Shown: positions 43,395 through 51,567, numbered from the stretch's first letter. The stretch: DNA of 52,108 nucleotides from an uncultured Clostridia bacterium (GCA_944327465.1 CALVHH010000012.1:1-52108), one strand, 5' to 3'. The notes: generated from the sequence alone by a model not told the origin. Program-made: numbers and translations.

Positions 43395-44401
43395 ATGCGC
43401 ACCATTCCGTGCTCTTTCAAAAAGTTTATGTGGTCGCGCACCGTCTCTTCGAGGGGACGGGGCGAGTAGCCGAATTCTTCAACGCTCTTAGAGATGGGAA
43501 AGTCTGCCCGCTCCCTTATCGATGACAGCGCGGCGCCCGTATACAGCGGGCGTTTGCCGCTTATCTTTGAGCCTACATACAGGAAAGGCAGCCCCATATA
43601 TGCCACCCAAAGGGGCAGGGTGGGTATCATCCTGCGCCCCGTCATGTCGCAGATGACTTTAAGGCAGTCGTTTATTTTGTCGGGTCGGTGGGCAAATATA
43701 TAGCTTTCGCCCTTCTTTGCCCTATCAAATATTGCGGGCAGCACGTCGGCAAAGTCGCGCACGTCAAAGTCGTTGTAGCCTGCGTCTACCGAGGCGGGCA
43801 GCCTGCCTTCGATAAACTCAATGAACATCTGCGTCATGTGGCTGTTGCTGTAATCGCCCGGCCCCAGCACGCCCGCAAGCATTAGTATGCTTGCGTCCAG
43901 CCCGCTTTCGTGTACGGCGTTCAAAACTATCCTGTCCGCCTCGCTCTTCGCCCTGGCATAGTCCGTTCGCGCCCTTGCAGGGTCGGGTATATAGCTTTTA
44001 AGCTGTTCGTCGGGGAAATATCCCCTGGGGAACGCCTCAGTAGAAGATATGTGCAGCAGCTTTTTTACGTTGTGTTTAAGGCATGCTTCAACCACGTTGC
44101 GCGTGCCCTCCACCGTGGCGGAGTGCAGTTCGGCAGCCGAACCTTCGCCAATGCTCACCTTTGCCACCGTGTGTACCACGGCAAAATCGCCGCCGCCCGC
44201 AAACAGCTTTTCCACGTCCGCGGCGTTTGAAATATCGCCGTAAACAATTTCGGGCGCACGGTCTTCAAACACCCTTTCAAACTTTTCGCGGCTCCTTGCA
44301 AAGCCCACCACGCGGCAGCCTTCGGCAATGAGCTTTTTGGTGAGCACGTTGCCAACATACCCCGTGCAGCCGGTAACTATATATGTAATATCCCTGTTCA
44401 T
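43391..44401 (-). CDS. NAD-dependent epimerase/reductase (extended SDR, 3beta-HSD/DFR-like)
   Basis: A 336-residue extended SDR: TGCTGYVGNVLTKKL nucleotide loop, HISSTEAF, catalytic YARAKSEAD (Tyr-x3-Lys), LAGVLGPGDYSNSH. The overall look is that of dihydroflavonol-reductase/3beta-hydroxysteroid-dehydrogenase-like proteins, common and uncharacterised in gut Clostridia. No TM segment is certain, though residues near 267-283 are hydrophobic. It is coupled to the EFR1 gene. Substrate unknown. Confidence 0.82.
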   Translation of the reverse strand: MNRDITYIVTGCTGYVGNVLTKKLIAEGCRVVGFARSREKFERVFEDRAPEIVYGDISNAADVEKLFAGGGDFAVVHTVAKVSIGEGSAAELHSATVEGTRNVVEACLKHNVKKLLHISSTEAFPRGYFPDEQLKSYIPDPARARTDYARAKSEADRIVLNAVHESGLDASILMLAGVLGPGDYSNSHMTQMFIEFIEGRLPASVDAGYNDFDVRDFADVLPAIFDRAKKGESYIFAHRPDKINDCLKVICDMTGRRMIPTLPLWVAYMGLPFLYVGSKISGKRPLYTGAALSSIRERADFPISKSVEEFGYSPRPLEETVRDHINFLKEHGMVRI

Positions 44402-44529
44402 ATTCTGCTCCTTTTTTTAGCTGCGCCGCTCAATGTGTGCGCAACACGTCAAAGTTTAGCATATTCCGCCAAAAATTGCAACTACATTGCGCCCTCCGCA
44501 GGCAAATGCAGGCAGAGCAGGGGGAGGGC

Positions 44530-44802
44530 TTATTGCTCTTCGGCAATGTCCAATCCCAACAGCACGCCAAACCTGAACCCTTCCTTATAATAGCTTTCGC
44601 ATTCCTCGCACGCCGCCTCGTCTATATGCTCTTTGAACTGTCTGTACAGTCTGTCTTCCTCGCTGCCCGCTTTCAGCAGCTTTGTCAGCGCCTCGTCGGC
44701 GTCGCACACCTTGCCCATTATCGAAGTGTACCTTTTTGTGACTTTCACGCTCTCATATGTGCCGCGCAGTCCGTAGCACATTTGCTCTATTGCAGATTTC
44801 AT
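44530..44802 (-). CDS. Small helical hypothetical protein (DUF6809-like)
   Basis: A 90-residue protein starting at the ATG at 44802, with GGAGGAAAGG 4-7 bases upstream and a TTACAA-16-TATAAT promoter just before (near 44834-44861). It is mostly helical and ends in EGFRFGVLLGLDIAEE, similar to small clostridial proteins of the DUF6809 type, whose function is unknown. It has two Cys in ACEECESYY. An in-frame extension to 45018 would run through the promoter and is rejected. Confidence 0.65.
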   Translation of the reverse strand: MKSAIEQMCYGLRGTYESVKVTKRYTSIMGKVCDADEALTKLLKAGSEEDRLYRQFKEHIDEAACEECESYYKEGFRFGVLLGLDIAEEQ

Positions 44803-44897
44803 TGCCTTTCCTCCGTGTGTGTTTTTTATATTATACCTCATTATCTGACGGTTGTAAGCGGTTACTACAGATAGAGCTAAAAAATTTTTATAGGAAA

Positions 44898-44913
44898 GTG
44901 CACCGTAAGGAAT
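44898..44913. repeat. 16-bp copy of the tRNA-Arg 3' end
   Basis: GTGCACCGTAAGGAAT occurs here and again at 45039-45054, where it is the acceptor/T-arm 3' part of tRNA-Arg. The 141-bp interval could be a relic between attachment-site-like repeats; there is no integrase. Confidence 0.6.
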
Positions 44914-45001
44914 GCCGCCGAACTCCCCTTTTGGGGGTCCCTCGGCGGGGCGCCGCCTGCGGCGGCGCTGCGCTATTCGAATTCTGTAGGTGCGCCATAA
45001 C

Positions 45002-45035
45002 AAAACATGGGATGACAAAAGTCATCCCATGTTTT
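45002..45035 (-). terminator. Terminator of tRNA-Arg
   Basis: Perfect 15-bp stem AAAACATGGGATGAC/GTCATCCCATGTTTT with a 4-base loop directly after the tRNA 3' CCA on the minus strand, ending in TTTTG. Confidence 0.88.
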
Positions 45036-45036
45036 G

Positions 45037-45113
45037 TGGTGCACCGTAAGGAATTCGAATCCCTAGCCTTTGGTTCCGTAGACCAATGCTCTATCCAGTT
45101 GAGCTAACGGTGC
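45037..45113 (-). tRNA. tRNA-Arg(ACG)
   Basis: On the minus strand: acceptor GCACCGT/ACGGTGC, D arm AGCTCAACTGGATAGAGC, anticodon stem TTGGT/ACCAA with loop CTACGGA (anticodon ACG, read as ICG), T arm AGGGATTCGAATCCTT and encoded CCA at 45037-45039. It reads CGU, CGC and CGA. Confidence 0.95.
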
Positions 45114-45279
45114 ATAATCAAGAATACTAAATTAAGCTTATGCAAAAGAATCGCAAACATCCTTCAAACAGCCTAATTATTCTACTAAATATATTTATCT
45201 TTGTCAATTACTTTGAGCGCGTTGAGCGCATAATTTTAAAAAATTCTTTGCTTCGGTGGCAGTTTTGTCGTCCGTTTGT

Positions 45280-45307
45280 TTGACTTTATTATATAAAGTG
45301 GTATACT
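45280..45307 (+). promoter_or_regulatory. Promoter of the MATE gene
   Basis: TTGACT, 16-bp A/T-rich spacer, TATACT; AAGAGGTG and the ATG follow 20-31 bases downstream. Confidence 0.7.
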
Positions 45308-45338
45308 AACTTGAGTTGTCAGTTTCAAGAGGTGTTCC

Positions 45339-46718
45339 ATGCACAGGTCGCGCCAAAGGCGTATGCTCACCATGACGGAGGGGTCGCTCGTAAAAAACAT
45401 TTTAATATTTTCGTTGCCGCTGATGCTTTCAAACGTGCTGCAGGTTCTGTTCAACATGTCCGACGTAGCCGTGGTGGGCAAATTCAGTTCCGATGCCAAC
45501 GCCCTCGGCGCGGTCGGTTCAACTTCGACATACGTCGCCCTCTTCACGGGGCTGCTCATAGGTTTCGGTACGGGCGTCAACGCCATAATGGCGCAGCGGC
45601 TGGGCGCCGGAGACGAGGAGGGGGCAGCCAAGGTCGCCCACACCGGGTTCATTCTTTCGGCGGTATACGGGCTGATAATTTCCGCGCTCGCCATGGCGCT
45701 CGCCCGTCCCGTGCTGGTGCTCATGGGCACAAAGGAGCAGTTTCTCGACGGCGCGCTCAAATACGTGTACATATACTTTACGGGCGCGGCGGGCAGCGCG
45801 ATATACAACTACGGCAACGGCGTGTTTTCGGCCGACGGCGACACCAAAAAGCCGCTCATATTCCTTGCCGCGGCGGGCGTGACCAACGTCCTTTTAAACC
45901 TGTTCTTCGTAATAGTCTGCAAAATGTCGGTGGACGGCGTCGCGCTCGCTTCAACCATTTCGCAGTGGCTTTCTGGCGTGCTCATACTCATTGCCGTTCT
46001 GCGCGTCGCCCGCCCCTACAGGCTGCGCCCCGCTTCGCTCAGGCTCGATATGCGCATAGCCCGCAGACTGCTCGTTCTGGGCGTGCCGGCAGGCATTCAG
46101 AATGCCATTTTTCAGGTCGCAAACCTCTTTATACAGGCGGGCGTAAACACCTTCGATCCCGAAGTCGTCGAAGGCAACACCGCCGCCGTAAACGCCGACA
46201 GCATAGTCTTCGAGCTCATGGCTGCCGTGTATACGGGCTGCACTTCGTTCATAGGTCAGAACTACGGCGCGGGCAACCGCAAAAGGATGCTGCAAAGCTA
46301 CTTTGTGGCGCTGGGCTATTCGTTCGTGTTCGGGCTGGTGCTCGGACTGGGCATATATTTTAGCGCCGATTTGTTCCTTTCCATATTCACCGACAGCCCC
46401 GCCGTCATCGAAGCGGGCAGGCAGCGCCTTTCGGTCATGTGTCTTTCGTATGCCATATCCGCGTTCATGGACTGCACCATCGCCGCCGCCCGCGGACTCA
46501 ACAAAACGATCATCCCCACAATACTCGTCATACTCGGCTCGTGCGTGTTCAGGGTGTTCTGGGTGTATGTGATATTCCCGCTCGGCGGCACCACTACGCT
46601 GCTCTATCTGCTCTATCCCGTGTCGTGGACGATAACGGCGATAGCCGAAATAACTTACTTCATCTTTGCCTACCGCGCCGCAGCGCGCGTGCTCAAGCAC
46701 GGCAAAGCCGAGCTGTGA
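45339..46718 (+). CDS. MATE family efflux transporter
   Basis: A 459-residue membrane protein with about 12 TM segments in two pseudo-symmetric halves; FSLPLMLSNVLQVLFNMSDVAVVGKF and LGVPAGIQNAIFQVANLFIQAGVN open the halves in the manner of MATE proteins of the DinF/MepA type. MATE carriers export cationic drugs or metabolites by H+ or Na+ antiport. It is monocistronic with its own promoter. The ATG at 45339 follows AAGAGGTG. Substrates cannot be predicted. Confidence 0.93.
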   Translation: MHRSRQRRMLTMTEGSLVKNILIFSLPLMLSNVLQVLFNMSDVAVVGKFSSDANALGAVGSTSTYVALFTGLLIGFGTGVNAIMAQRLGAGDEEGAAKVAHTGFILSAVYGLIISALAMALARPVLVLMGTKEQFLDGALKYVYIYFTGAAGSAIYNYGNGVFSADGDTKKPLIFLAAAGVTNVLLNLFFVIVCKMSVDGVALASTISQWLSGVLILIAVLRVARPYRLRPASLRLDMRIARRLLVLGVPAGIQNAIFQVANLFIQAGVNTFDPEVVEGNTAAVNADSIVFELMAAVYTGCTSFIGQNYGAGNRKRMLQSYFVALGYSFVFGLVLGLGIYFSADLFLSIFTDSPAVIEAGRQRLSVMCLSYAISAFMDCTIAAARGLNKTIIPTILVILGSCVFRVFWVYVIFPLGGTTTLLYLLYPVSWTITAIAEITYFIFAYRAAARVLKHGKAEL

Positions 46719-46792
46719 GCGGTCGAATTGCCGTTTAAACGCAGATTTTCGGCGTATATATAACTAATTTTAAGTAAAATTGCTCATATCTA

Positions 46793-46821
46793 TTGCAATT
46801 TGCCGCCGTGTGTGATATAAT
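46793..46821 (+). promoter_or_regulatory. Promoter of the CorC/HlyC gene
   Basis: TTGCAA, 17-bp spacer, TATAAT. It gives a 5' leader of about 160 bases before the main gene, containing a small ORF. Confidence 0.75.
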
Positions 46822-46849
46822 ATCAAAAATATTTTTGTAAGGGGAATAT

Positions 46850-46939
46850 ATGGACGACCCATCTAAGCCAAGTAGATTGCGCGGTTTTTCGCGGCTGCGC
46901 CCTCACTTTGCGCTTGAAAGACCTCCATTGAATTTGTAA
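46850..46939 (+). CDS. 29-codon leader ORF upstream of the CorC/HlyC gene
   Basis: An ATG at 46850, 5-8 bases after AAGGGG, opens a 29-codon ORF beginning MDDPSKPSRLRG and ending ERPPLNL, with five Arg and five Pro codons. It stops 51 bases before the transporter-like gene. Pro- and Arg-rich leader peptides upstream of Mg2+ transport genes are known to act in attenuation in other bacteria (mgtL, mgtP), which makes this one notable, but coding status is unproven. Confidence 0.4.
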   Translation: MDDPSKPSRLRGFSRLRPHFALERPPLNL

Positions 46940-46990
46940 GCGTTCTGCCTGACACTGTTTTTTATGCTTATGATTTTTGTGGAGGAGTTT

Positions 46991-48259
46991 ATGAATAGTA
47001 CAATTTTATATATAGTTATAATAGTAGTCTGTCTCGTGTTTTCGGCGTACTTTTCCGCCACCGAGACGGCTTTTACCACGCTCAATAAAGTGCGCGTAAA
47101 GACCAAAGCCGATGACGGCAACAAGCGCGCCAAGCTCGTTTTAAAGCTTGCCAACAACTACGACAAGCTGCTTTCGACCATACTTATCGGCAACAACATA
47201 GTCAACATTCTGGCGTCGTCCATGGGCACGCTGCTCTTCATCGAGTGGTGCAACGGCAATTCCGACCTCGCTTCGGTGCTCTCTACCATAGTGCTCACCG
47301 TGCTCGTGCTCATCTTCGGCGAAATAAGCCCCAAGAGCCTCGCCAAGGAGTTCCCCGAAACCTTTGCATCCTTCTCGGCGCCCATAATCAACGCCTTATG
47401 CATAGTGCTCACGCCCATAAACTTCCTTTTCACCATGTGGAAGAAGTTTTTGAACCTCTTCTTCAAGAACAAGGAAGATACCACCATAACCGATGACGAG
47501 CTCATCACCATGGTCGATGAGGCAGAGCACGAGGGCGGCATCAACTCGCAGGAATCCGAGCTGATAAAGAGCGCCATCGAGTTCAACGATTTAGAGGTAA
47601 AGGACATCCTCATCCCCCGCGTCGACGTCGTCTCCATCGATATAGGATCGACCGAAGAGGAAGTGGCGCAGGTATTTTTGGAGACGCATTTTTCGCGTCT
47701 GCCCGTGTACAGGGACACCGTCGACAACGTGGTGGGCATCCTGCACGAAAAGGACTTCATAAAGCAGCGCGCCGAGCCCGGATTTTCGCTTGAAAAGGTA
47801 ATAAAGCCCGCCGTGTTCGTTGTGGCAACGGCAAAGATATCCGATATTCTGCGTCAGCTCCAAAAGGCAAAGTCGCACATGGCTATAGTTTCGGGCGAGT
47901 TCGGCGACGTCGTCGGTATCATCACCATGGAGGACATCCTCGAAGAGCTTGTCGGCGAGATATGGGACGAGCACGACGAAGTGCTCTCGGATATCACCGA
48001 GCTGGGCGAAAACGAATACAAAGTCGTCGGCGGCGTCGCGGTGGGCGACTTCTGCGACTACTTCGACCTCGACGAGATAGAATCCGACAGCCAGACGGTG
48101 GGCGGCTGGGTCATGGACGTCTTGGGCAAAGTGCCCGAAGTCAACGACACCCTCGTCTACGAAAATCTCACCATAACCGTCACCGGCTGCGAGGACAGGC
48201 GCATAACCGAACTGCACGTCACGGTCAAGCCGGGCAGCGACGAAGAGGAAGATGACTGA
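46991..48259 (+). CDS. CorC/HlyC family (CNNM-CBS) transporter-like protein
   Basis: A 422-residue protein: CNNM/DUF21 membrane domain with about four hydrophobic segments (residues 3-150), a CBS pair (about 190-320; IPRVDVVSIDI, SRLPVYRDTVDNVVGILHEKDF, ITMEDILEELVGEIWDEHDE) and a CorC_HlyC C-terminal domain (about 330-415). Members of this family (for example MpfA of Staphylococcus) act in Mg2+ export or resistance; haemolysin names are historical. The ATG at 46991 follows GGAGGAG; the in-frame ATG at 46964 is less well placed. Confidence 0.9.
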   Translation: MNSTILYIVIIVVCLVFSAYFSATETAFTTLNKVRVKTKADDGNKRAKLVLKLANNYDKLLSTILIGNNIVNILASSMGTLLFIEWCNGNSDLASVLSTIVLTVLVLIFGEISPKSLAKEFPETFASFSAPIINALCIVLTPINFLFTMWKKFLNLFFKNKEDTTITDDELITMVDEAEHEGGINSQESELIKSAIEFNDLEVKDILIPRVDVVSIDIGSTEEEVAQVFLETHFSRLPVYRDTVDNVVGILHEKDFIKQRAEPGFSLEKVIKPAVFVVATAKISDILRQLQKAKSHMAIVSGEFGDVVGIITMEDILEELVGEIWDEHDEVLSDITELGENEYKVVGGVAVGDFCDYFDLDEIESDSQTVGGWVMDVLGKVPEVNDTLVYENLTITVTGCEDRRITELHVTVKPGSDEEEDD

Positions 48260-48280
48260 ATTCTTTGATACCGTACGTTA

Positions 48281-48308
48281 AATGCACGCCTTATGGCGTG
48301 CATTTTTT
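48281..48308 (+). terminator. Terminator of the CorC/HlyC gene
   Basis: Stem AATGCACGCC/GGCGTGCATT with loop TTAT, followed by TTTT. Confidence 0.92.
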
Positions 48309-48413
48309 GCGCGCCCGCGCCCGAACGGGCGCGGGCGCGTTTTGGCGGGTGCGGCGGCGCGGCAAAAAAACGGCGGTGCGTCTGCATTTGCAAAAATTTG
48401 TGGCGCAAAACAA

Positions 48414-48442
48414 TTGTAAAATCGTCCGCACCGTGCTATACT
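48414..48442 (+). promoter_or_regulatory. Promoter of the DUF1858 gene
   Basis: TTGTAA, 17-bp spacer ending GTGC, TATACT; an ACGGAGATACC ribosome region follows. Confidence 0.75.
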
Positions 48443-48478
48443 GTATATATAAAAAATAAATCAACGGAGATACCATTT

Positions 48479-48679
48479 ATGGCAAAGATAACAAAGGATA
48501 CGCTCATCATGGATTGCCTCAAGCTCAATCCCAACAGTGCAGAAATTCTGCAGGCGGTAGGCATGCACTGCCTCGGCTGTGCAATGGCACACGGCGAGAC
48601 CATAGAAGAGGCTGTGTTCGTTCACGGCAACGACCTCGAAGCTCTGCTCGCAAAGCTCAACGAGGGCATTGAGGACTAA
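48479..48679 (+). CDS. DUF1858 domain protein (hybrid-cluster-type redox disulfide)
   Basis: A 66-residue protein: ITKDTLIMDCLKLNPNSAEIL followed by GMHCLGCAMAHGETIEEA, the CxxC motif of the small DUF1858 family proposed to undergo thiol-disulfide exchange, often near hybrid-cluster or other redox proteins. The ATG at 48479 lies after CGGAGA with its own promoter upstream. The sirtuin gene follows 57 bases later. Confidence 0.87.
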   Translation: MAKITKDTLIMDCLKLNPNSAEILQAVGMHCLGCAMAHGETIEEAVFVHGNDLEALLAKLNEGIED

Positions 48680-48687
48680 AAAACTTC

Positions 48688-48714
48688 GCCGCCGCAGGCT
48701 CTGCCTGCGGCGGC
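48688..48714 (+). other. GC hairpin between the DUF1858 and sirtuin genes
   Basis: Perfect 12-bp stem GCCGCCGCAGGC/GCCTGCGGCGGC with loop TCT and no U-tract. No separate sirtuin promoter is evident downstream of it, so it may only tune read-through. Confidence 0.6.
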
Positions 48715-48736
48715 TTAAACTTTACAGGGGGCAATC

Positions 48737-49459
48737 ATGACGGACATTCAAAAACTTCAGGGCATAATAGACGGCAGCGACAACATAGTGTTCTTCGGCG
48801 GCGCGGGGGTGTCCACCGAAAGCGGCATACCCGATTTCCGCTCGCAGGACGGCTTGTACAACCAAAAATATAAATTCCCGCCCGAAAGCATAATTTCGCA
48901 CACCTTTTTCACCTGCCGTACGGCGGAGTTCTACGAATTTTACCGCGACAGAATGCTCGCCCTCGACGCCAAGCCCAACGCCGCACACCTCTACCTCGCC
49001 GCGCTCGAGCGTTCGGGCAAGCTGAAGGCGGTCGTCACGCAGAATATCGACGGGCTTCATCAGGCGGCGGGCAGCAAAAACGTGTTCGAACTGCACGGCT
49101 CGGTGCACCGCAACTACTGCATGCGCTGCCGCAAATTCTATCCCGCAAGCTACATAAAGGGCTCTTCAGGCATTCCCCGCTGCGACTGCGGCGGAGTGAT
49201 AAAGCCCGACGTGGTGCTGTACGAAGAGGGGCTGGACGGCGTCACCGTGCAGGGCGCCCTCGCCGCGATATCGGCTGCCGATACGCTCATAGTGGGCGGC
49301 ACTTCGCTCGTCGTCTACCCCGCCGCGGGCTTTATAGATTATTTCCGCGGCAGACACCTCGTGGTGATAAACAAGACTCCCACGCCCGCCGACATGCGTG
49401 CCGAACTCGTCATCAACGACGGCATAGCCAAGGTGTTTTCGGCGCTCGCGACTTTGTAA
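48737..49459 (+). CDS. cobB: NAD-dependent protein deacylase, sirtuin family
   Basis: This 240-residue sirtuin has GAGVSTESGIPDFRS, TQNIDGLH, the catalytic His in ELHGSVHRNYC and a zinc site from CMRC and CDCGG. It removes acetyl or related acyl groups from lysines using NAD+. Sirtuins of this type counteract non-enzymatic acetylation and regulate acetyl-CoA synthetase. The SD AGGGGGC is 6 bases from the ATG. It lies downstream of the DUF1858 gene and may share its promoter. Confidence 0.94.
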   Translation: MTDIQKLQGIIDGSDNIVFFGGAGVSTESGIPDFRSQDGLYNQKYKFPPESIISHTFFTCRTAEFYEFYRDRMLALDAKPNAAHLYLAALERSGKLKAVVTQNIDGLHQAAGSKNVFELHGSVHRNYCMRCRKFYPASYIKGSSGIPRCDCGGVIKPDVVLYEEGLDGVTVQGALAAISAADTLIVGGTSLVVYPAAGFIDYFRGRHLVVINKTPTPADMRAELVINDGIAKVFSALATL

Positions 49460-49499
49460 AATATCTCGGAGCGCAAGCGGCGCCGCAAAGGGCGACAAG

Positions 49500-49705
49500 C
49501 GATATGGTTAGATTTTCTCGGCTGACGCTCGAAATGACGGGGAGGGGGAAGTCGACCATATCCCCTTTTGTCATTTCGACCGAAGCGGAGAAATCCGGCA
49601 CGCAGTGCCGACAAAAGGGGTCGACCGAGCCATACTGTTAGATTTCTCTATGCGCCGCGGCGGGCAGAGCCCGCCGCGGCTTAGTCGAAATGACGGGGAG
49701 GGTCG
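49500..49705. repeat. Dispersed palindromic repeats (family 1)
   Basis: The gap 49460-49866 contains GGTTAGATTTTCTCGGCTGACG then CTCGAAATGACGG (49506-49539), a palindromic unit with CCCCTTTTGTC and GACAAAAGGGG ends (49562-49620), and TAGATTTCTCTATGCGC...GCGCCGCGG with TAGTCGAAATGACGG (49638-49695). No gene is visible. Confidence 0.8.
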
Positions 49706-49751
49706 GCGTTGCACCGCAGCGTCAAAAGTCTGAACGATAAAAATGAACGCG

Positions 49752-49790
49752 CCCCGCGCCATGCATCGGCATGGCGCGGGGTGCCATTTT
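49752..49790 (+). terminator. Hairpin upstream of the NlpC/P60 promoter
   Basis: CCCCGCGCCATGC/GCATGGCGCGGGG stem with loop ATCG followed by TGCCATTTTTGG; ends read-through from the repeat region. Confidence 0.75.
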
Positions 49791-49806
49791 TGGAAAAATC
49801 TTTGCA

Positions 49807-49835
49807 TTGCGCTCCTTCTGCTTTTGATGTATAAT
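49807..49835 (+). promoter_or_regulatory. Promoter of the NlpC/P60 lipoprotein gene
   Basis: TTGCGC, 17-bp spacer, TATAAT; AGGAGG follows 18 bases later, before the ATG at 49867. Confidence 0.75.
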
Positions 49836-49866
49836 ATGTTCCGTAATAAATTTCAGGAGGAAACCA

Positions 49867-50718
49867 ATGAAACACACACTAAAATTTTTGTGCGGCGTCG
49901 CTTTGATTTCCGCTTTCACGCTGGCGGGCTGCGCCGCGGCGGAAGAGTCTCATCCGCCTGCCGCCGATGAAGGCATAGTCGCCCCTTCGGAGCCCGAACA
50001 GCCCCTTCCCGACCAACCCGTCGACGTCCCCGCAGATACCCCCGACGACGGACCTGCCGACGTCCCCGCGGTCGAAGAGCCGCAGGCGGAGCTCGTAATG
50101 TATATAAAGGTGACGGGCGACGGCGTCAACATACGCGGCGGTCCCGGCAGCAACTATAAAGTGCTCGGCACGGCGCAAAAGAACACGCTGTACGCCTCGG
50201 GCGGCAGGCACGGCAACTGGTATAAAACTTACTACAAGGGCATGGAAGCATACATATACAAGGATTACTGTATATTGGTCGAATTTGAAGCCGCCGAAGA
50301 GGAGGTGGAGGCGGTGATAGCCGAAGGCGCCAGGCATATGGGCGTAAAGTACGTCTACGGCGCCACGCGCTACCACAACGGCAGCGGCGTGCGCCTTTCG
50401 GGCTTTACCGCGCAGGCGTTCGACTGCTCGTCGCTCATGCAGTATATATTCAAGATTGCCGCAGACGTCAACCTGCAGATGACTACCCGCACCCAGGTGG
50501 TGCAGGGCGTCACGGTAAAGGATAAGCTCAAAAGAGGCGACCTCATGTTCTTCACCAACGCCGCCCGCAAGAACAAGACGGGCGTCGAGCGCATAGGCCA
50601 TGTCGCCATGTACCTCGGCGACAACTACATTCTGCACACCGCTTCGGACTATGCAAAGATAGAACAGATATCTTCCACGCGCTGGAGTTATTACATTCAG
50701 GCTCAGCGGATGCTGTAA
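49867..50718 (+). CDS. SH3b-NlpC/P60 lipoprotein (probable D,L-endopeptidase)
   Basis: A 283-residue exported lipoprotein. The signal peptide has KHTLKF, a hydrophobic core and lipobox LAGC (lipidated Cys about residue 22). An acidic Pro-rich linker (about 25-75) leads to an SH3b domain (about 80-135; VNIRGGPGSNYKVLG) and an NlpC/P60 domain with Cys in AFDCSSLMQYIF and His in IGHVAMYLGD. Such enzymes cut stem peptides of peptidoglycan. AGGAGG precedes the ATG. The gene is monocistronic. Confidence 0.93.
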   Translation: MKHTLKFLCGVALISAFTLAGCAAAEESHPPAADEGIVAPSEPEQPLPDQPVDVPADTPDDGPADVPAVEEPQAELVMYIKVTGDGVNIRGGPGSNYKVLGTAQKNTLYASGGRHGNWYKTYYKGMEAYIYKDYCILVEFEAAEEEVEAVIAEGARHMGVKYVYGATRYHNGSGVRLSGFTAQAFDCSSLMQYIFKIAADVNLQMTTRTQVVQGVTVKDKLKRGDLMFFTNAARKNKTGVERIGHVAMYLGDNYILHTASDYAKIEQISSTRWSYYIQAQRML

Positions 50719-50728
50719 AATTGCAGAG

Positions 50729-50811
50729 AGCGCGGGCGCGACATATGTCGCGCCCGCGCTTCCGCTCTGCCATAATATGCGCCCGCGCGCACACGTGCGC
50801 GGGCGCATATA
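50729..50811. terminator. Two consecutive GC palindromes after the lipoprotein gene
   Basis: The first is a perfect 32-bp palindrome (50729-50760) centred on ACATATGT. The second has 14-bp arms ATATGCGCCCGCGC/GCGCGGGCGCATAT within 50776-50811. They lie between convergent genes; neither has a U-tract. The stretch 50812-50891 holds only A/T-rich sequence. Confidence 0.7.
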
Positions 50812-50891
50812 AGTTAAGGCACATATTATTATATATAATAATGTATTTATATGCGCTGCGGCAGATATGTATCCCGCCGCATGCGGCTCGG

Positions 50892-51155
50892 TCACTCGTC
50901 GGCGCCGTCCCCGTCGTCGTCCGGCGCTTTGCCCGTTATAAAATCGCCGCGGGGCGCCTGCTTCTCCCCGGGGTCGAGCGCACGGTGCTTGTTTCTGAAA
51001 AATATCATCAGCCCGGCGCACAGCAGCGTCGCGAATATGCAGACGAGCCCCCATTCCCAGCCGGCGTACACGAACACGAATATCGCCGCCGCCAGCAGCG
51101 CCGCCGCAGCCAGCGAAAAAACTATTCTCAATATAAGGTAGATCTTTGCTTTCAT
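50892..51155 (-). CDS. Small two-TM membrane protein
   Basis: An 87-residue protein with two hydrophobic segments (about residues 6-30 and 32-50) and a charged, acidic C-terminal tail ending DDDGDGADE. It matches no family I recognise. The ATG at 51155 is 6 bases after the TATTAT box and has no ribosome site, so it appears leaderless. Codon use is like that of its neighbours. Confidence 0.6.
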   Translation of the reverse strand: MKAKIYLILRIVFSLAAAALLAAAIFVFVYAGWEWGLVCIFATLLCAGLMIFFRNKHRALDPGEKQAPRGDFITGKAPDDDGDGADE

Positions 51156-51161
51156 ATGTAT

Positions 51162-51190
51162 ATAATACGCCCGCTTTGGCAAAAAAGCAA
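51162..51190 (-). promoter_or_regulatory. Promoter of the small membrane protein gene (leaderless arrangement)
   Basis: On the minus strand: TTGCTT, 17-bp spacer, TATTAT, then ATACAT and the ATG. Confidence 0.6.
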
Positions 51191-51286
51191 GCAAAAGGGC
51201 GGTACGGAGGCGAATTCTGTTAAGAATTCACAAAAAAGTTTCGGCTATATACAAATTAAATTTTTGCAGAAAAATGTCGCATAAAG

Positions 51287-51567
51287 TTGACTTTAATGCA
51301 AAATGCTGATATTATAAGCAAGCTGTGTGGCGCGGGCAAGCGCGACGGCAGGGCAGTTCAAAACGCTTTAAAAGCTTTTAAAAAGATTTTAAAAAAGTTT
51401 TGAAAAATGCTTGACAAGTATATATCCGCTGTGATATGATACATAAGCTGTCGTTTGGAGGTACTAAATCTCCTGCGGGCGAGACAAACTAAATAAAAAC
51501 TTTCAAAAAAGTTTTTAAAAAAAGTTTGTAAAAATGCTTGACAAACTAATATACAGTATGATATAGT
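51287..51567 (+). promoter_or_regulatory. Three tandem rRNA promoters with A/T-rich upstream tracts
   Basis: P1: TTGACT at 51287, 17 bp, TATTAT at 51310. P2: TTGACA at 51411, 18 bp, TATGAT at 51435. P3: TTGACA at 51538, 18 bp, TATAGT at 51562. P2 and P3 are each preceded by A/T tracts (for example TTTTAAAAAAGTTTTGAAAA) of UP-element type and both have ATGCTTGACAA. The region 51200-51782 carries no gene; small stems GCTCT/AGAGC and ACTGAC/GTCAGT follow P3. Confidence 0.85.

Noticed and set aside
44803-45018. N-terminal extension of the 90-aa hypothetical protein to 162 residues
   Set aside because: It would pass through a TATAAT promoter and low-complexity Arg-rich sequence, whereas the ATG at 44802 has a good ribosome site.
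44898-45054. Integrated mobile element at tRNA-Arg
   Set aside because: Only 141 bp separate the repeats and there is no integrase or cargo gene; kept only as a possible scar.
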